NCBI RefSeq assembly: GCF_947500125.1
Contig: NZ_CANMRA010000012.1
Location: forward strand, 1-64,000
Length of the DNA stretch: 64,000 nucleotides
Reading direction: 5' to 3'
DNA from: an uncultured Kocuria sp.
Lineage (GTDB): Bacteria > Actinomycetota > Actinomycetes > Actinomycetales > Micrococcaceae
A program made the translations under genes and the position numbers. Of the stretch, positions 7,853-17,954 are shown one piece after another (position 1 is the stretch's first letter; each line of letters starts with the position of its first letter). The notes beneath the pieces were generated by a model. The model did no database searches and had not been told where the DNA came from. It saw only the letters and a list, made by a program, of their open reading frames with translations.

Positions 7853-8674
7853 GTGTCGATCGAACAGCGCATCCACGCGCACTACGCCGGGCTCTCGCCC
7901 CAGGAGCAGCGCGCCGCCGACCTGATCCTGGACCACCTGGACGACCTCGCCCTGTACAGCTCGGCGGAGCTGGCGCAGATGAGCGGCGTCTCCCGCGCCA
8001 CCCTCTCCCGGTTGTACCGGCACCTGGGCTTCGAGTCCTTCACCGACCTCCGGGAGACGGCCCGGACCCTGCGACAGCAGGGCGTGCCCCTGGGGGCCGA
8101 CGCCGACCCGGAGCTGAGCCAGCACCTGGAGCAGGAGCTCAAGAACCTGCGCAAGGTCCTGGACCCGGCGGGGGAGGACCGCCCCGCCCAGGCAGTGCGC
8201 GCGCTGGCGGACGCGGGGACGGTGATGCTCATCGGTCTGCGCAACAGCTACCCGGTCGCGCTGCACCTGAAGCAGCAGCTCCAGCAGGCACGGGACCGGG
8301 TACGGCTCGCGCCGCTGCCCGGACAGACCCTCGGCGAGGAGCTCGTGGACCTCGGCGAGGGCGACGTCATCGTGCTGCTGGGCTTCCGGCGGCGTCCCCG
8401 TGGGTTCGAGCGCCTGGTGGAGGTCTGCGTGGCCACGGGGGCGCGGACCGTCCTCGTCGCGGACAGCACGGCCCGTCGCCACGCGTCGGCCGTGGACCTG
8501 TGGATCGAGTGCCCCCTCGACGGTGTCGGGCCGTTCGACTCCTACGCGGCGGCCATGAGTCTCGTGTCGGTGCTCGCCGACGGAGTGCTCGCCGCGGCAG
8601 GTCCGGAGGGACGACGACGGGTGGGCCGCGCCGCCGAGCTCTACGAGGAACTCGAGGAGCTGGACCTGCGCTGA
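7853..8674 (+). CDS. RpiR/MurR-family transcriptional regulator with SIS domain
   Basis: 273 residues. The N-terminal 75 residues form the RpiR helix-turn-helix, with the segment ending SGVSRATLSRLYRHLGF. Residues about 110-250 form a SIS (sugar isomerase) domain, including MLIGLRNS and VIVLLGFRR strands, which in this family senses phosphosugars. It is divergent from the DUF4032 gene and upstream of a small hypothetical gene and a sugar ABC ATPase, so a role in carbohydrate control is likely. The target genes cannot be read from the sequence. The GTG start is chosen from the TAGGGT spacing; a longer frame starting at 7775 would run over both promoters. Confidence 0.8.
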   Translation: MSIEQRIHAHYAGLSPQEQRAADLILDHLDDLALYSSAELAQMSGVSRATLSRLYRHLGFESFTDLRETARTLRQQGVPLGADADPELSQHLEQELKNLRKVLDPAGEDRPAQAVRALADAGTVMLIGLRNSYPVALHLKQQLQQARDRVRLAPLPGQTLGEELVDLGEGDVIVLLGFRRRPRGFERLVEVCVATGARTVLVADSTARRHASAVDLWIECPLDGVGPFDSYAAAMSLVSVLADGVLAAAGPEGRRRVGRAAELYEELEELDLR

Positions 8675-8790
8675 GACGGGCCGTGGTCGTGGGCGCCCGG
8701 TGCGCCGCAAGGGTCCGTCGGCTAGGATTCGTCAGTTGGCTGATCGATCCGGGCCGGGAGCGGTCCGGTCCGTACCGGAAGGAACCCGCC

Positions 8791-8994
8791 ATGCATGATC
8801 CCCAGGCGCTCGCCCAGGCCGAGACGCATCTCATCCACGTGCTCGAGCACTCCGATCCGCCGCGCGACGCCAGCCGCTACAACGTGACGGCCGCCGCGCA
8901 GGCCTATCACGAGCGCACCGGGAACTGGGACGTGCGGGACGCCGACCCCGAGCTCGTCGAGCAGGTGCTCGCCGACCACCCCGCCCGCGACTGA
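8791..8994 (+). CDS. Small hypothetical protein, 67 aa
   Basis: 67 residues from ATG 8791, preceded by GGAAGGAA about 6 nt upstream. It is acidic and soluble, with no signal peptide or membrane segment. The segment YNVTAAAQAYHERTGNWDV looks like a short helical fold. I do not recognise the family. It has good codon usage and its own ribosome site, and a strong bidirectional hairpin follows 17 nt after the stop, so it is likely a real gene. Confidence 0.6.
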   Translation: MHDPQALAQAETHLIHVLEHSDPPRDASRYNVTAAAQAYHERTGNWDVRDADPELVEQVLADHPARD

Positions 8995-9010
8995 CCCGGC
9001 TCCGGACGCG

Positions 9011-9047
9011 CCACGGCGCCCTCCCCGATGAGGGGAGGGCGCCGTGG
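9011..9047. terminator. Strong bidirectional terminator hairpin, 16-bp perfect stem
   Basis: CCACGGCGCCCTCCCC pairs perfectly with its complement across a GATGA loop. It lies between the small plus-strand gene and the end of the convergent ABC ATPase gene and can serve both. Confidence 0.85.
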
Positions 9048-9132
9048 CGCAGGTGCGGTGCGCGCGCTGTCGCCGCCTCGCCGATCCGCTGATCCGTCGG
9101 CCTGTCGGCCTGTCGACCCGTCGGTCCGCGGG

Positions 9133-10272
<1,140 letters not shown>

Positions 10273-10328
10273 GGTTCACAGCCTCTTTCCCGGCAGGCAC
10301 GTGCCGGACGATCCGAAGGAGAAGAGCT

Positions 10329-10350
10329 GTCCCCATCACGTGATGGGGAC
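10329..10350. promoter_or_regulatory. Perfect 22-bp palindrome upstream of the sugar ATPase gene
   Basis: Half-site GTCCCCATCAC followed at once by its reverse complement, centred on CACGTG, 57 nt before the ATPase start. A second, shorter inverted pair GTGAT-N4-ATCAC follows a few bases away. The site is a likely operator for a dimeric sugar-responsive regulator; which one is not visible. Confidence 0.6.
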
Positions 10351-10424
10351 CACAGTGATCCTAATCACCTTCCGGGCGCCGGTGTCGGCGGCTCGCCGTC
10401 GTCGAACGTCCTCGTCGTCCGAGT

Positions 10425-11230
10425 TCACTGCTGCGCGTCCCGCCGCAGCCCGGCCAGCCGGGTCAGGGCCGCGGCCAGCTCCTCCGCCGAGGCGACGCGG
10501 TGCGTGGCCACGGTCTCCCCCGTGCCCACCTTGATCCCGAGATCGGCGGGACCGAGCTCGCGCATGGCGTTCTCGTCCGTCACGTCGTCGCCGGCGAACA
10601 GGGTGACGTCCGCGCCGGTGGCCTGCATGAACGCCGTGATCCCCTCACCCTTCGTCGCGGAGTGCACCGAGGACTCGACCACGTGCTGGCCGGGGGTGAT
10701 CTTCAGTCCCTCGAGCTGTTCGAACTGCTCGATCATCTCCTGCTCGGCCCGGGCGCACCGGGACTGATCCGCCATCGTGCGGGTGTGGAAGGCGGCCCCC
10801 GTGGGCTTGAGCTCCAGCTTGGACCCTGGATACCGGGTCACCTGCGCCTCCACGAGGGCGGTGGCCTGCGCCAGCAGCTCCTCCTGGGCGGGGGAGAGCT
10901 GCAGCTCGGTGTCTGCCGCCGCGTCCCCCAGAGCGTCGAGGAGCAGCTCCGCCCCGTGCGAGCCGGACAGGAGCATCCGGCCGGCCGGGTCCACCACGGA
11001 GCGCAGGAACCGCATGGGCCGGCCGGAGATGACGGCCACGTACGTGCGGTCCAGCTCGAGCAGCGCCTCGAGCGCGGACTGGGCCTCCGGCAGGGCACGG
11101 CTGTCGTCCGGGTCGTCCGTGAACGGGGCCAGGGTGCCGTCGAAGTCCAGGGCGACCAGCAGGGTCTCGGCCTCGGCGGCCCGGGGGAGGGCCTCCTCGA
11201 GTGCCGGGCGGATGTCCTCGTGCGGCTCCA

Positions 11231-11231
<1 letters not shown>
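10425..11231 (-). CDS. otsB: Trehalose-6-phosphate phosphatase
   Basis: 268 residues. HAD-superfamily motifs are clear: ALDFDGTLAPF (nucleophile Asp), VISGRP, and FAGDDVTDENAM (acidic motif). It removes phosphate from trehalose-6-phosphate to give trehalose, an osmolyte and stress protectant. The ATG overlaps the otsA stop by one base (TGATG) and a GGAGGAG lies just upstream inside otsA, so translation is coupled. A GTG three bases earlier is also possible. Length fits the family. Confidence 0.93.
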
Positions 11232-12733
<1,502 letters not shown>

Positions 12734-12771
12734 GAGGGGTCCTTCCGGTAGGTCGTCGTCGTCCTGCCCAC

Positions 12772-12777
12772 AGTCTA
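12772..12777 (-). promoter_or_regulatory. Candidate -10 box (TAGACT) of otsA
   Basis: TAGACT on the minus strand, within ATAGACTG, gives a 5' leader of about 30 nt before the otsA GTG. No convincing -35 box is seen. Confidence 0.4.
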
Positions 12778-12842
12778 TTCATCAGTGTGCTCACGGTTCC
12801 GCCTGATGATCTCCTGAGTCGGCGGGCCGGGAGGGGGTCCGA

Positions 12843-12848
12843 TAATCT
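12843..12848 (+). promoter_or_regulatory. Candidate -10 box (TAATCT) of the DsbA-like gene
   Basis: TAATCT in the divergent gap, giving a leader of about 45 nt before the ATG at 12899. It is back to back with the otsA promoter. Confidence 0.4.
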
Positions 12849-12898
12849 GGGCGACGACACGTCCCCATCCGCCCCCGAGGATCTTTCGAAGAGGACCC

Positions 12899-13762
12899 AT
12901 GGCATCCAGCAGCAGCACGACCCCCGACCCCCGGAACCGCGACGCCGCCCGAGAGCGGGCGCGGCAGGTCGCCGACCAGCACGCGCGGCAGGACAAGCGC
13001 TCCCGCCGGATCCTGCAGCTGGGCATCCTCGCCCTGGTCCTCGTCATCGTCGCGGTGATCGGCATCGTCGTGGCGCAGAACCGTGCCCAGCAGATCCCCG
13101 AGGCCGGGCCCGTTCCCGCCAGCGCCAACCAGTGGGGCGGTACGGTGCTGACGGCCGACGGGATCCGCACCGGCGAGTCCGAGGTCCAGGAGCGTGACCT
13201 CGGCGAGGTCCCCGAGGCGCCGGAGACCCCGGACGAGTCCGCCGTCCCGATGGGCGTCGAGGCCTCGGGCGACGACGAGCCCGTGCAGGTCGTGATCTTC
13301 CAGGACTTCGAGTGCGTGCACTGCGCCGACTTCGAGGCCGAGAACGCCGACGCGCTCGAGGAGGCCGTGACCTCCGGTGACATCACCCTCGAGTACCGCA
13401 ACCTGAACTTCCTCGACCGCTCGACGCCGACGCAGTACTCCTCCCGGGCCGCGGCCGCTGCCTACGAGGTGGGCAACCAGGTCTCCTCCGAGCAGTACCT
13501 GGCCTTCGTCGAGGAGGTCTTCTCGCACCAGGGCACCGGTGGGCTCGACGACGAGCAGCTCGTGGAGATCGCCTCCACGCACGGCGCCGACATCGCGAGC
13601 GCGCTCGAGGAGAACACGTGGCGGCCGATGGTGAACGTGGTCTCGCAGGAGTCCCTCGCCAACGGCGTCTCCGGCACCCCGACTGTCTTCGTCGACGGCG
13701 AGCGGCTCGGCAACGAGCCCTTCCAGGACGCCCTCGACGCGGCAGTGGAGGCCAAGGAGTAG
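12899..13762 (+). CDS. Membrane-anchored DsbA-family thioredoxin-like protein
   Basis: 287 residues. A basic, cytoplasmic N-terminus of 38 residues is followed by one membrane helix at about 39-60 and an extracytoplasmic domain. The active site is FECVHCADF with Cys139 and Cys142 (CxxC, CVHC), and SGTPTVFVDG near the C-terminus carries the cis-Pro loop. This matches the actinobacterial DsbA-like family (PF13462) that forms or reshuffles disulfides in exported proteins. A Pro/Glu-rich linker at 60-120 separates anchor and catalytic domain. It is monocistronic, with a strong terminator just after the stop. Confidence 0.9.
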   Translation: MASSSSTTPDPRNRDAARERARQVADQHARQDKRSRRILQLGILALVLVIVAVIGIVVAQNRAQQIPEAGPVPASANQWGGTVLTADGIRTGESEVQERDLGEVPEAPETPDESAVPMGVEASGDDEPVQVVIFQDFECVHCADFEAENADALEEAVTSGDITLEYRNLNFLDRSTPTQYSSRAAAAAYEVGNQVSSEQYLAFVEEVFSHQGTGGLDDEQLVEIASTHGADIASALEENTWRPMVNVVSQESLANGVSGTPTVFVDGERLGNEPFQDALDAAVEAKE

Positions 13763-13772
13763 GGTCCTCGCT

Positions 13773-13835
13773 CCCGTACAGCGCGACGGCGCCGCGTCCT
13801 CTTTCGAAGGGTGCGGCGCCGTCGCGCTGTACGGG
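13773..13835. terminator. Very strong terminator hairpin, 23-bp stem
   Basis: A 23-bp perfect stem beginning CCCGTACAGCGCGACGGCG has a 17-nt loop containing TTTCGAA. It ends the DsbA-like gene and insulates the tRNA gene that follows. Confidence 0.85.
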
Positions 13836-13880
13836 CCCTTCCGGCGTTCGGGGGATTTCGGGGTCCCCCGGCGCGTCCGA

Positions 13881-13886
13881 TATCCT
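13881..13886 (+). promoter_or_regulatory. Candidate -10 box (TATCCT) of the tRNA-Thr gene
   Basis: TATCCT 50 nt before the mature tRNA 5' end, allowing a short 5' leader for RNase P processing. Confidence 0.4.
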
Positions 13887-13936
13887 GAGGGACCGTCCGT
13901 TCGGGCCGCATCCTGCGGAAGCCCGAGGGCGGCCTC

Positions 13937-14013
13937 GCCTCCTTAGCTCAGCTGGCCAGAGCACCTGTCTTGTAAACAGGGGGTCACCGGTTCGAATCCG
14001 GTAGGGGGCTCCA
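13937..14013 (+). tRNA. tRNA-Thr (anticodon TGT)
   Basis: Cloverleaf is complete: acceptor GCCTCCT pairs with AGGGGGC, D-arm contains AGCTCAGC, anticodon stem CCTGT/ACAGG carries loop CTTGTAA with anticodon TGT at 13971-13973, and the T-arm has GGTTCGAATCC. The CCA end is encoded (14011-14013). It reads ACA threonine codons. No copy of its 3' end is seen downstream, so it is not marked by an integrated element. Confidence 0.95.
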
Positions 14014-14040
14014 CCGGCCCGGGACTGTGCGCTCGCGACC

Positions 14041-14058
14041 ACATGTGACGTCACATGT
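14041..14058. promoter_or_regulatory. Perfect 18-bp palindrome after tRNA-Thr
   Basis: ACATGTGAC followed directly by its reverse complement GTCACATGT. It lies 28 nt after the tRNA, too short and T-poor for a typical terminator, and looks more like a binding site for a dimeric regulator. A second inverted pair follows 3 nt later. Confidence 0.45.
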
Positions 14059-14378
14059 TGCGCTGAGGTCTCAGCATGAGATATAAGCCTGCTGATGTCC
14101 GCGCGGCCACAACATGCGCCGCAGCTCCGGTGGGACCCGTCCACCGAAGGTGCGCTCGGGAACGGCGCCGCCGGAATCCGCGCCAGCACTGGGATCCGGA
14201 ACTCCGGCCGCGATGCCGGCCGTGGACCCGGCGAGGCGGGGACCACGCCGGCGAGGGTCCGGGCGAGACATGCCGCTCCGGGGGTGCGACGAGACAGAAC
14301 CGTGATGGCGATCGCCCTGGTCGGAGTCTTGAACCGTGACTCAGGACACTCCTACGGTGTTCATACCTATCTCATAGG

Positions 14379-14401
14379 CGAGACCTCTTGCCCAGGTCTC
14401 G
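14379..14401 (+). promoter_or_regulatory. Leader hairpin upstream of the Asp/Arg/His-rich secreted protein
   Basis: CGAGACCT and AGGTCTCG form an 8-bp stem with a 7-nt loop, 57 nt before the ATG. It could be an mRNA-stability or attenuation element; no known riboswitch pattern is recognised. Confidence 0.35.
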
Positions 14402-14457
14402 GAACATCTCAATCGCATGACGATCCCCATGTCATGCCCTGTCCACAGGAGCACCTC

Positions 14458-15030
14458 ATGAGCACTCTGCGGAAGACCCTCGTCGGCGCGGCCATGGCCG
14501 CCGCCCTCGTGGGAGGAACGGTTGCCACCCCGGCGGTCGCGGGGTCCGACAATCGTAACTACGAGCAGGATGATGGCAAAGACAAACGCGAGAACAAGCA
14601 TCGCGATCGTGGAGACCGCGGAGATCGTGGAGACCGCGGAGACCACGACGACGGGCGGAAGGGCGACCGCCATCGCGACGGCGACGACGATCGGGGCCGG
14701 GACGACAAATACGACCAGGATCGTGACTGGGACCGCAACGACAGGGACCGTGACCGCGACCGCCGCGACAAGGACCACGACGACCGAGATCGCCGCGACA
14801 AGGGCGGCTACGACCGCGACCACGACCGCAACGACAGGGACCGCGACCACCGCCACGACAAGGACGACGACAAGAAGTACGACGACCACGATCACGAGGA
14901 TCACTGGTGGTACTGCGAAGAGCACCAGAAGTGGCACTTCTACGACGACGACAACAAGCGGAGCAGGGACCACCACGAGGACATGAAGGACGAGGGTGAT
15001 CACCGGCACGAGAAGAGCGGCAAGCACTGA
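14458..15030 (+). CDS. Secreted Asp/Arg/His-rich low-complexity protein
   Basis: 190 residues from ATG 14458, with AGGAG upstream. A Sec signal peptide (MSTLRK, hydrophobic core, TPAVA then GS) is cut near residue 28. The mature 160 residues are almost wholly Asp, Arg, His, Lys, Gly and Asn in DRD/DRGD-type runs, with four RGD triplets near the start. The last 45 residues differ: a Trp/Tyr/His cluster (HWWYCEEHQKWHF) with one Cys. No known domain is recognised. The charge pattern suggests metal ion or polyanion binding outside the cell, which is a guess. An 18-bp exact tandem repeat lies in the gene, so it may have grown by repeat expansion. Confidence 0.7.
   Translation: MSTLRKTLVGAAMAAALVGGTVATPAVAGSDNRNYEQDDGKDKRENKHRDRGDRGDRGDRGDHDDGRKGDRHRDGDDDRGRDDKYDQDRDWDRNDRDRDRDRRDKDHDDRDRRDKGGYDRDHDRNDRDRDHRHDKDDDKKYDDHDHEDHWWYCEEHQKWHFYDDDNKRSRDHHEDMKDEGDHRHEKSGKH
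14605..14640 (+). repeat. 18-bp tandem repeat, two exact copies, inside the secreted protein gene
   Basis: GATCGTGGAGACCGCGGA occurs twice head to tail, encoding six residues per copy. It keeps frame, so copy-number change would lengthen or shorten the DRG run. Confidence 0.75.
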
Positions 15031-15344
15031 GCCGCTGAGCCCGCGTCCTGACGTGCACGAGCCGCCGGCGACCACCGGTCGCGGCAGCCGCCCGTAGGAC
15101 CGGACCCCGCGCGAGGGAACGAGCGCTCCGTCCCGTGGTGGACGGAGCGCTCCCCTGTGCGGGGCGTCAGCCGGTGCCGCCTCCGTCGACCCCCGCCAGC
15201 CCCGCGGACTGAACCTTCCAGCGCGGTCCGTACGGGATCCCGGCTCCCGGCGGGGAAGACTCCGAGGACACGGGCCGAGCTTCCGCGCGTCCGGCACCGC
15301 ACCGTGGTGATATCGGTGGACGCACGCGGGAGGAGTCCTTCCCC
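15031..15344. other. 314-nt gap, terminator then leader of the OpgC-fusion gene
   Basis: No gene is supported. A terminator lies at 15121-15152. Downstream, GGGAGGAG at 15328-15335 is the ribosome site of the next gene. Nothing else distinct is seen. Confidence 0.5.
15121..15152. terminator. Terminator hairpin, 13-bp perfect stem
   Basis: GAGCGCTCCGTCC pairs with its complement over loop CGTGGT. It ends the transcript of the Asp/Arg/His-rich protein gene. Confidence 0.75.
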
Positions 15345-17918
15345 GTGACATCCGTAGTCCTCGCCAGGACCATGCGGCCGCCTCGGTGCCCGCGGGCGAT
15401 GACACCCCCCCTGCGAGCGCCCGACGCCGCACGCGGACCGACCCTGGAGGGCACCCTGGTACCCATCGCCCGACGACGCGTGCGCCCCCGGGCCGCTGCG
15501 GCGCTGATCCTGCTGCTGCTCGTGCTCCTCGCCGCACCGGCCGGGCCGGTGCGGGCGGCGGAGGAGCAGGAGCCCGACGGCCCGTACCTGGGGGCGCTGC
15601 TGGACTGGGGCGCGGACACGGCGGCCGACCACGCCGAGCGTCTCGGGACGCCGGCGGCCGTCTACGGCAGGCCCGTCCCGCTGCCGATGAGCGAGCAGGA
15701 GCGGGGCCACCTGCGGGACTACTTCTCCCAGGTCTCCGGGCAGGGCGCCCACGCCCTGCTCACGATCCGCCCTGAGATCGCGCTGGGCCGGGTGGACGAG
15801 GCACAGGCCTCCGTCCTGGCGGGACAGCTGGCGGACGCCGCGGAAGGGTTCGGTGGCACGGTCTTCGTCCGCTTCGCCCCGCAGATGAACGCCGCCTGGG
15901 TGCCGTGGGGGCAGCAGCCCCGGGCGTACACCGAGGCGTTCCGGGCGGTGGCGGCAGCGCTGGACGCCGAGCTCGGGAACCCGGTCATGGTCTGGTCGCC
16001 GACGGCCGGCACGGACTACCCCTTCCGCGCCCCGTCCGGCACCCCACCGCCGGGCGGTGAACTGGCTCTCCTGGACACGACCGGCGACGGGGTCTGGGAC
16101 CAGGACGACGACCCCTACGGTCCCTACTATCCGGGCGACGACGCGGTGGACTGGGCAGGACTGGTCGCCTATCACGACGAGACGGGCAACGGCCCGGCCC
16201 GCAACGTCCTGCCCGCGCCCGGAAAGTTCAGTGCCATGCTGGGATCCGGGGAGGCGGCCGGGCCGTCGGGGGAGGACGACTTCTACGCCGAGTACGCCGT
16301 GGGCCGCGGGAAACCCCTCATGGTGGAGACCGGTGCCTTCTACAGTCCGGGGGCCGGCGGTCCTTCCGAGCCGGACATCAAGGGGGCCTGGTGGGACCAG
16401 GTGCTCGCGGCGACCTCCGCGGGAGACCACGACCGTGTCCGCGCGGTCGTGTGGAACGAGACGATCGAGCAGCGCGACGACGGCGCGGTGACCGTCGACT
16501 GGCGGATCACGGCCGGGGCCGGGACGGTCACGGCCGCCGGCGACCGGCTGCGGGACTCCGCCCTGGTGACCGGGCCCGTCACCGAACGGTCGGAGCCCCC
16601 GGGCGCGGACCCCCCGGCGACAGGGTCCGTGCTCGAGGGCCCGGCGGCTTGGGGCGGGGCCCTGGCCGTGCTCGCCGTGGCGCTGTTCCTCTGGGTCCTC
16701 CCGCTCCGGGGGCCGGCCAGAGCGTGGGCGTACGCGGACCCCTCCCGGCGGGACCTCCGCATCGACATGCTGCGCGGAGCGGCCATCGTGTTCGTGGTCG
16801 TCAACCACGTGGGGATCGCGTCGGTGTTCCAGCTGCTGACGCAGGAGACCGTCGGCGTCGTCTCGGGGGCCGAACTGTTCGTCCTGCTCTCCGGGGCGGT
16901 CCTGGGCATGGTCCACGGGCCACGGGCGAAGGACGACCTCGGGGTCGTGGTCGACCGCACGATCTCGAGGGCCTGGAAGCTCTACGTGACCGCCCTGGTG
17001 GTGGTGCTGGCCGTCTACGGCCTCAGCCTGCTGCCCTTCCTGGACGCAGGAGCCGTCACCACGTTCACGGACCAGGGGACCGGCGCCGCCGGGGCCGGGG
17101 CCGCGGGCACCACGTACGATCTCTACTCCGGGATGGAAGGACTGCTGCAGTTCCCCGTCCCCGCCCACCTGATCCCGTCCCTGCTCCTGCTGCAGATCGG
17201 TCCGTGGCAGTTCAACATCATGGGTCTGTACGTGATCCTGCTGCTGGTGAGCCCTCTGGTGCTGGCCGCTCTGGCGCGTGGGCGTGCGTGGCTGGTCCTG
17301 GCGGTCAGCCTGGCCCTCTACACGGCGGGCACCGTCTTCCGGATCCGGTTGCTGCCGTCCCAGTTCGAGGACTCGTTCCCCCTGCTGGTGTGGCAGGTCC
17401 TGTTCGTCGTCGGCATGACGGCCGGTCACCACCGGCGGCAGATCGTCGACTGGTTCTCCCACCGGCGGCGGCGCCCCGTGCTGGGCGCGTGCCTGGCGCT
17501 GGCCGTGGTCTTCGCGCTCTTCGCCTGGTCCAGCCCGTACCTCACGAACGCCTATGACGTCCGGTTGGCCCTGCTGCCGGAGTCGACGTTCCGCACGGTC
17601 TACGACGCCTTCTTCGGCCGGACCTACCTGGGGGTCGGCCGGCTGGTGAACGTGCTCCTCGTGGTGGTCGCCGGCTACGCCGCGCTCAGTGCCTACTGGA
17701 GACCGCTCGAGCGCGCGATCGGGTGGTTCCTCGTCCCGCTGGGGCAGGCGACCCTGTACGTGTTCGTCATGCACGTGTTCCTGATCCTCGCCGTGGCCAA
17801 CGTCCCCGCCCTGCAGCAGGGGAACCTGTGGGGCAACACCGCCGCCTACGTCGTGGTCCTGGGTCTGCTGTGGGTCATGGTCCGGACCGGATTCCTGTTC
17901 CGGATCGTCCCCCGGTGA
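15345..17918 (+). CDS. GH26-like domain (acid/base Glu lost) fused to an OpgC-family membrane acyltransferase
   Basis: 857 residues from GTG 15345, with GGGAGGAG 9 nt upstream. A basic N-tail and hydrophobic signal or anchor (about 45-71) precede an extracytoplasmic domain (about 78-400) like the secreted GH26 enzyme encoded at 19407. Where that enzyme has RFGHEMN, this one has RFAPQMN, so the catalytic acid/base Glu is Gln180; the nucleophile position (VET, Glu328) is kept. After a linker and a membrane helix near 435, residues about 465-857 form a multi-helix OpgC_C domain (DMLRGAAIVFVVVNHV), the family that adds succinyl or acetyl groups to glucans. The fusion suggests a glycan-binding sensor joined to a glycan acyltransferase. 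Function is inferred. Confidence 0.8.
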   Translation: MTSVVLARTMRPPRCPRAMTPPLRAPDAARGPTLEGTLVPIARRRVRPRAAAALILLLLVLLAAPAGPVRAAEEQEPDGPYLGALLDWGADTAADHAERLGTPAAVYGRPVPLPMSEQERGHLRDYFSQVSGQGAHALLTIRPEIALGRVDEAQASVLAGQLADAAEGFGGTVFVRFAPQMNAAWVPWGQQPRAYTEAFRAVAAALDAELGNPVMVWSPTAGTDYPFRAPSGTPPPGGELALLDTTGDGVWDQDDDPYGPYYPGDDAVDWAGLVAYHDETGNGPARNVLPAPGKFSAMLGSGEAAGPSGEDDFYAEYAVGRGKPLMVETGAFYSPGAGGPSEPDIKGAWWDQVLAATSAGDHDRVRAVVWNETIEQRDDGAVTVDWRITAGAGTVTAAGDRLRDSALVTGPVTERSEPPGADPPATGSVLEGPAAWGGALAVLAVALFLWVLPLRGPARAWAYADPSRRDLRIDMLRGAAIVFVVVNHVGIASVFQLLTQETVGVVSGAELFVLLSGAVLGMVHGPRAKDDLGVVVDRTISRAWKLYVTALVVVLAVYGLSLLPFLDAGAVTTFTDQGTGAAGAGAAGTTYDLYSGMEGLLQFPVPAHLIPSLLLLQIGPWQFNIMGLYVILLLVSPLVLAALARGRAWLVLAVSLALYTAGTVFRIRLLPSQFEDSFPLLVWQVLFVVGMTAGHHRRQIVDWFSHRRRRPVLGACLALAVVFALFAWSSPYLTNAYDVRLALLPESTFRTVYDAFFGRTYLGVGRLVNVLLVVVAGYAALSAYWRPLERAIGWFLVPLGQATLYVFVMHVFLILAVANVPALQQGNLWGNTAAYVVVLGLLWVMVRTGFLFRIVPR

Positions 17919-17954
17919 GATCCGGCCCGGTCCGGACGCCCCGAGTGCCCCGGT

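Larger units (their letters stand above)
14014..14457. other. 444-nt gap with several palindromes, no gene supported
   Basis: Open frames here lack ribosome sites and resemble no family. The visible structure is an 18-bp perfect palindrome (14041-14058), GCTGAG-GT-CTCAGC (14062-14075), CCTAT-CTC-ATAGG near 14366, and a leader hairpin (14379-14401). The gap looks like a long regulatory region for the secreted protein gene. Confidence 0.5.

Noticed and set aside
14602..14650. RGD triplets as integrin ligands
   Set aside because: They arise from a repeated DRG run in a low-complexity protein, so the match is expected by chance.
13937..15030. tRNA-Thr as the attachment site of an integrated island holding the low-complexity protein
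   Set aside because: No repeat of the tRNA 3' end and no integrase is found downstream.
15000..17774. 924-residue minus-strand frame opposite the OpgC fusion and the secreted protein gene
   Set aside because: Antisense to genes with signal peptides and clear motifs; composition is artefactual.
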